Assembly (NCBI GenBank): GCA_014804265.1
Contig: JAAVAC010000023.1
Span: 14,137 to 60,036 of the forward strand
Reading direction: 5' to 3'
Length of the DNA stretch: 45,900 nucleotides
Source of the DNA: Lachnospiraceae bacterium
GTDB lineage: Bacteria > Bacillota > Clostridia > Lachnospirales > Lachnospiraceae
Part shown: one piece after another, positions 43,310 through 45,900 of the stretch
Layout: each line of letters starts with the position of its first letter
Position numbering within the stretch: the first letter of the stretch is position 1
Notes under the pieces: model-generated
What the model was told of the DNA's origin: nothing
What the model saw: only the letters and a program-made list of their open reading frames with translations
The model's database searches: none
Made by a program: the position numbers and the translations under genes

Positions 43310-43467
43310 TCATCCCCGTATTTCTTCTCCAATCTGTCACATACAGTATTAAATTCTTTTGTCTTTCCCTCTTTTATCTGTTCCAACCCTGCCATTACAA
43401 GTTCTCGAACTTCTTTTTTCTGTTCATCCAAAGCTCTCTGGTAATCTTCTTTCAGTGATACAACCAT
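43285..43467 (-). CDS. Antitoxin-like small protein, orphan
   Basis: The protein has 60 residues from ATG 43467 (AAAGGACTGAATTT before it). An in-frame extension to 43509 lacks a ribosome binding site. It is entirely helical and charged (MVVSLKEDYQRALDEQKKEVRELV, then AGLEQIKEGKTKEFNTVCDRLEKKYG), like small antitoxins that precede RelE/ParE toxins. Its last codons overlap the toxin remnant in a different frame, and may be junk created by the deletion. No full toxin follows, so it is an orphan at best. Confidence 0.5.
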   Translation of the reverse strand: MVVSLKEDYQRALDEQKKEVRELVMAGLEQIKEGKTKEFNTVCDRLEKKYGDEAITRFIM

Positions 43468-43613
43468 AAATTCAGTCCTTTCTGCTTTTATTATCAGCAT
43501 TCCCTTCAATGAAAAATTTACTCTTATTACTTAATATGATATCTTAGTCAAATGATAATTGCAACATATTCTCAATTGAACCTCTCAAAAAGATTAGCGG
43601 GTAACACCAGAAA

Positions 43614-44303
43614 TCATGCGGTTTGCTTCCTTACAAAAAGATAGTAATATATTGCGTACAAAACACATATTATGGTTCCGATAATTTCAACTGCAAATAT
43701 TGGCTCAGCTTCGAATGAACCTAAAATATCAACTATTGAATGTACAATAATACAATTCAAAATACTTTTTGTTTTATAGAAAACAGTAGCAAATACTATG
43801 CCAATTGCAAAAGCATACAACACTTGAAGCAGAACATACAGGTAAGGATAACTTCCAATATTAACAAGATGAAACACTCCAAATATCAGACTGGAAATCA
43901 TGATTGCTCTATTTTCATGGGACTTTTCTTCTATAAAGCGGCATAAAAAACCCCTGAAAATCAGTTCTTCCATGATTCCCACAAAAATACTGTTAATGAC
44001 GGCAACCATTATATTTATTCTTGCACCGAAAAATAAATATGGAAGATTAACGAGCGGAATAAGGAATAGCAGGCCATTTATTTTAAAACAATTATCACAT
44101 TCCCATAAACGAATTCCAAAATAGGATTGTCTTTCTTTTTTTCCTATCAAAAAAAATATGATTAGTAATACTAGAAATGCACTGGACAACTCAGCAAAAG
44201 TTTCGTTTACATTTAATGTTCCTATTAGAATCCCACGAATAAGTGATTGCGAAAGATACAATATAGCTGCAACGATTGTTAAAATTATAGATTTTCTCCT
44301 CAT
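43614..44303 (-). CDS. CPBP family intramembrane metalloprotease-like protein
   Basis: This 229-residue protein has about seven or eight membrane segments. The CPBP (CAAX/bacteriocin-processing) motifs are complete: EExxxR at E112-E113...R117 (MEELIFRGFL), FxxxH with H145 (FGVFHLVN) and H188 in IIVHSIVD. Members process or degrade membrane peptides, including bacteriocin immunity roles. No bacteriocin genes are visible nearby. Base composition is more AT-rich than in the neighbouring housekeeping genes, as is the following region. The ribosome binding site (AAAGG, 9 bases from ATG) is moderate. Confidence 0.85.
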   Translation of the reverse strand: MRRKSIILTIVAAILYLSQSLIRGILIGTLNVNETFAELSSAFLVLLIIFFLIGKKERQSYFGIRLWECDNCFKINGLLFLIPLVNLPYLFFGARINIMVAVINSIFVGIMEELIFRGFLCRFIEEKSHENRAIMISSLIFGVFHLVNIGSYPYLYVLLQVLYAFAIGIVFATVFYKTKSILNCIIVHSIVDILGSFEAEPIFAVEIIGTIICVLYAIYYYLFVRKQTA

Positions 44304-44661
44304 GACACAACGCCTTTCATTATTTTTTCAAACATTGCCGTCAAAAGAATACCGAATATCATTTAATACATTCGTTTTTATATCTCATGACTTTCGTATA
44401 TTTTAATCCTTCCATTGCAAAAAATTTTCAAAGAACTCTCACAAAAATCTTAATTTTCTCTTAATCTCACCCTGCCTGAATTGATTTTTTAAGCGGTATT
44501 ATGCTAATCGTTACTATTTTGCCTCAATGGATAACCGATTGCATTCCAATCCCCACTCTTCTTCTATCTTCCATACCTATTTTTTCTTAACATGGCTATT
44601 CTATCACCCTTTGACAAGAACTGCAATTATAAGCTCATATGTAAAACTTTTCACAAATCTA
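44304..44661. other. AT-rich intergenic stretch, nothing recognised
   Basis: No open frame with a start signal, no strong hairpin and no convincing promoter were found for the CPBP gene, which reads left from 44303. The PadR promoter begins at its right end. Confidence 0.5.
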
Positions 44662-44720
44662 TTGAAATTCAAGACTTTTTATCCTACAATATATCATATT
44701 GATATATTTATTTGATATAT
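44662..44720 (+). promoter_or_regulatory. padR promoter with overlapping palindromic operator
   Basis: TTGAAA (44662-44667), a 17-base spacer and TACAAT (44685-44690) form the promoter. From the last bases of the -10, ATATATCA-TAT-TGATATAT (44689-44707) is a perfect palindrome, and TGATATAT recurs at 44713-44720. A PadR dimer bound here would cover the transcription start, consistent with the usual PadR autorepression. Confidence 0.65.
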
Positions 44721-44765
44721 TTTTTATACTTAGAGTAATTATGATGGAAAGAAAGGAAAAGAACA

Positions 44766-45314
44766 ATGGCAAACGAGAAAAAAATTGATTGTGTCATATT
44801 GGGTTTATTAAGCCATGAAGAACTGACAGGATATGAAATCAAGAAAAGAATGGACACAATGCTTAAATATTTTTGGAGTGCCAGCTACGGCAGCATATAT
44901 CCCGCATTAAGCGATTTGGTTCATCGTGGCCTGGCTACCAAAAGAGAATCTGGCGAAAACAAAAGAAATAAACTGATTTATGCTATAACGGACCATGGAC
45001 GGGACTATCTAAAGGAATGGCTGACCCTGCCCGTCTACAAAGATGAGCTTCGCTACGAAACCTTACTCAAACTATTTTTCGGAAATGAACAAGGTGCAGA
45101 ATGCGCAGTACATCATATTGCATCTTTTGAAGAAAAAATAGAAAAAGAACTGCCCTATCTTCTAGGTGCACAAGAAATCTTAAAGAAAAGCCTCAATGAC
45201 GACACCGCTCACAAATACTATTTGCTTACGGTAGAGTTTGGAATAAAGACCTATGGCGCTTATTTAGAATGGTGTAAAGAAGCCAAAACACTTTTAATGG
45301 AGAACAGAGGATGA
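44766..45314 (+). CDS. PadR family transcriptional regulator
   Basis: The protein has 182 residues. The N-terminal winged helix (about 7-90) shows the PadR pattern CVILGLLSHEELTGYEIKKRM, SYGSIYPALSDLVHRGLATKR and YAITDHGRDYLKEWL. The C-terminal coiled-coil dimerisation region (about 95-182) is of the longer PadR type. PadR proteins repress promoters until a ligand, often a phenolic or lipophilic compound, releases them. AAAGGAAAAGAACA precedes the ATG. The downstream membrane protein gene starts 4 bases after its stop, so the two are coupled and a membrane-linked signal or target is likely. Confidence 0.93.
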   Translation: MANEKKIDCVILGLLSHEELTGYEIKKRMDTMLKYFWSASYGSIYPALSDLVHRGLATKRESGENKRNKLIYAITDHGRDYLKEWLTLPVYKDELRYETLLKLFFGNEQGAECAVHHIASFEEKIEKELPYLLGAQEILKKSLNDDTAHKYYLLTVEFGIKTYGAYLEWCKEAKTLLMENRG

Positions 45315-45318
45315 GCAA

Positions 45319-45807
45319 ATGTTGGGACATTTTGGATTTTCATATATAGGGCTGCTATTTTTAATATTGTTATTCATTCCTAATATTCTTTGGATAGGAA
45401 AAAAACCGCAGGGATATACTTCCCAAAATGAAAACAGCATATTGTTATTCTTAGAAAGAACAGGTGAAGTGCTGACTGCAATTTGTGTATTGATTTTTGA
45501 TGATTTTAATTTGCACGCTTGGTCAAATTGGTCCTGGTGGCTTATTTTGGCCCTTCTATTCATGGCAATGTATGAATTATGGTGGATACGCTATTTTCGG
45601 AGCCAAAGGCAGCTATCAGATTTTTATAGTAGTTTCTTAGGCATTCCCCTTGCCGGAGCAACGTTACCTGTCATTTCTTTTTTCCTGCTTGGCATATACG
45701 GCAAAGTCATATGGCTGTCAGCCGCTACAATACTCCTTGGAATTGGGCATATAGGAATTCATATACAGCATCAAGTCAGCATAAGAGAAAAAGCCGCTAA
45801 GCCCTAA
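45319..45807 (+). CDS. PadR-linked polytopic membrane protein
   Basis: The protein has 162 residues with five hydrophobic segments, near 8-30, 50-65, 75-95, 110-128 and 132-152. Trp-rich stretches (WSNWSWWLILALLFMAMYELWWIRYF) mark the second loop and third helix. I do not recognise a named family. It is small for a transporter. Its position, co-translated with padR (ribosome binding site AGAGGATG inside the padR end), suggests it is the regulated target or a modulator of the regulator. Confidence 0.75.
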   Translation: MLGHFGFSYIGLLFLILLFIPNILWIGKKPQGYTSQNENSILLFLERTGEVLTAICVLIFDDFNLHAWSNWSWWLILALLFMAMYELWWIRYFRSQRQLSDFYSSFLGIPLAGATLPVISFFLLGIYGKVIWLSAATILLGIGHIGIHIQHQVSIREKAAKP

Positions 45808-45846
45808 TATTTACGGGCTTTGCAGCTTAGCTCCTTACATCCCGGT

Positions 45847-45900
45847 CTATTTCCTGACCATCTCATGAATCTTCTTCATAGCCTCTCTTATCCCGCCAAC
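45847..45900 (-). CDS. C-terminal end of an unidentified gene, cut by the window edge
   Basis: The minus-strand frame from the window edge reads VGGIREAMKKIHEMVRK and a TAG stop (45849-45847). Composition is that of a basic C-terminal helix. It is too short to identify. It would converge on the padR operon across a 39-base gap containing an AGCCC/GGGCT hairpin. Confidence 0.35.
   Translation of the reverse strand, partial: VGGIREAMKKIHEMVRK

Overview
The window looks like a chromosomal segment of a spore-forming, low-to-moderate GC member of the Clostridia, most probably Lachnospiraceae. The reasons are the gene order recG / fakA-like / asp23 divergent from rpmB, a gerW (ytfJ) sporulation locus, the ruvA-ruvB-zapA-U32 peptidase-ftsW-pbpA block, and strong AGGAGG ribosome binding sites with TTGACA/TATAAT promoters. 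The genus call is inference. No rRNA, tRNA, CRISPR array or intact insertion sequence was seen.

Layout. 1-3872: recG (cut by the window edge), a DhaL/EDD fatty-acid-kinase-like gene and an Asp23 gene, reading left. 3873-4570: two copies of a structured repeat, then the rpmB promoter. 4571-10410: rpmB, a J-domain coiled-coil protein, a 47-aa membrane peptide, the gerW locus, a degenerate HD-GYP protein, a NUDIX hydrolase, CheY and a repeat-CheX-like fusion. 10467-17709: cell-wall, division and recombination genes. 17900-21463: leuC-leuD and a divergent LysR regulator, separated by two palindromic elements. 21518-24291: a DUF1189-like membrane protein and a chemoreceptor. 24556-30925: a branched-chain amino acid cluster (metH-type gene, ilvB, two different regulatory subunits, ilvC). 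31046-35050: a small membrane protein, an AGCS symporter, a cytidylate-kinase-like protein and a second chemoreceptor. 35127-38633: a five-gene envelope operon of unknown function with two DUF4230 proteins. 38774-39092: a compact type I toxin-antitoxin locus. 39160-40882: the GGGtGRT / NifU-like pair. 41258-42966: an ABC importer without its binding protein. 43199-45900: a broken type II toxin-antitoxin locus, a CPBP protease-like protein, a PadR regulator with a membrane partner, and the tail of one more gene.

Most notable signals. (1) A four-copy repeat family has a core of exactly 88 nt in every copy. It is enclosed by 30-35 bp inverted arms that differ between copies yet pair almost perfectly within each copy, and compensatory changes occur inside the core. 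This suggests a structured RNA or structure-selected element. (2) A small holin-like toxin gene has a Shine-Dalgarno-sequestering stem, a convergent antisense RNA promoter and a shared terminator. (3) A DUF4230 operon encodes a possible membrane complex. (4) A CheX-like domain is fused to MshEN-like repeats beside cheY, close to an HD-GYP protein that has lost metal ligands. All family assignments were made by eye from the protein sequences, with no database search.
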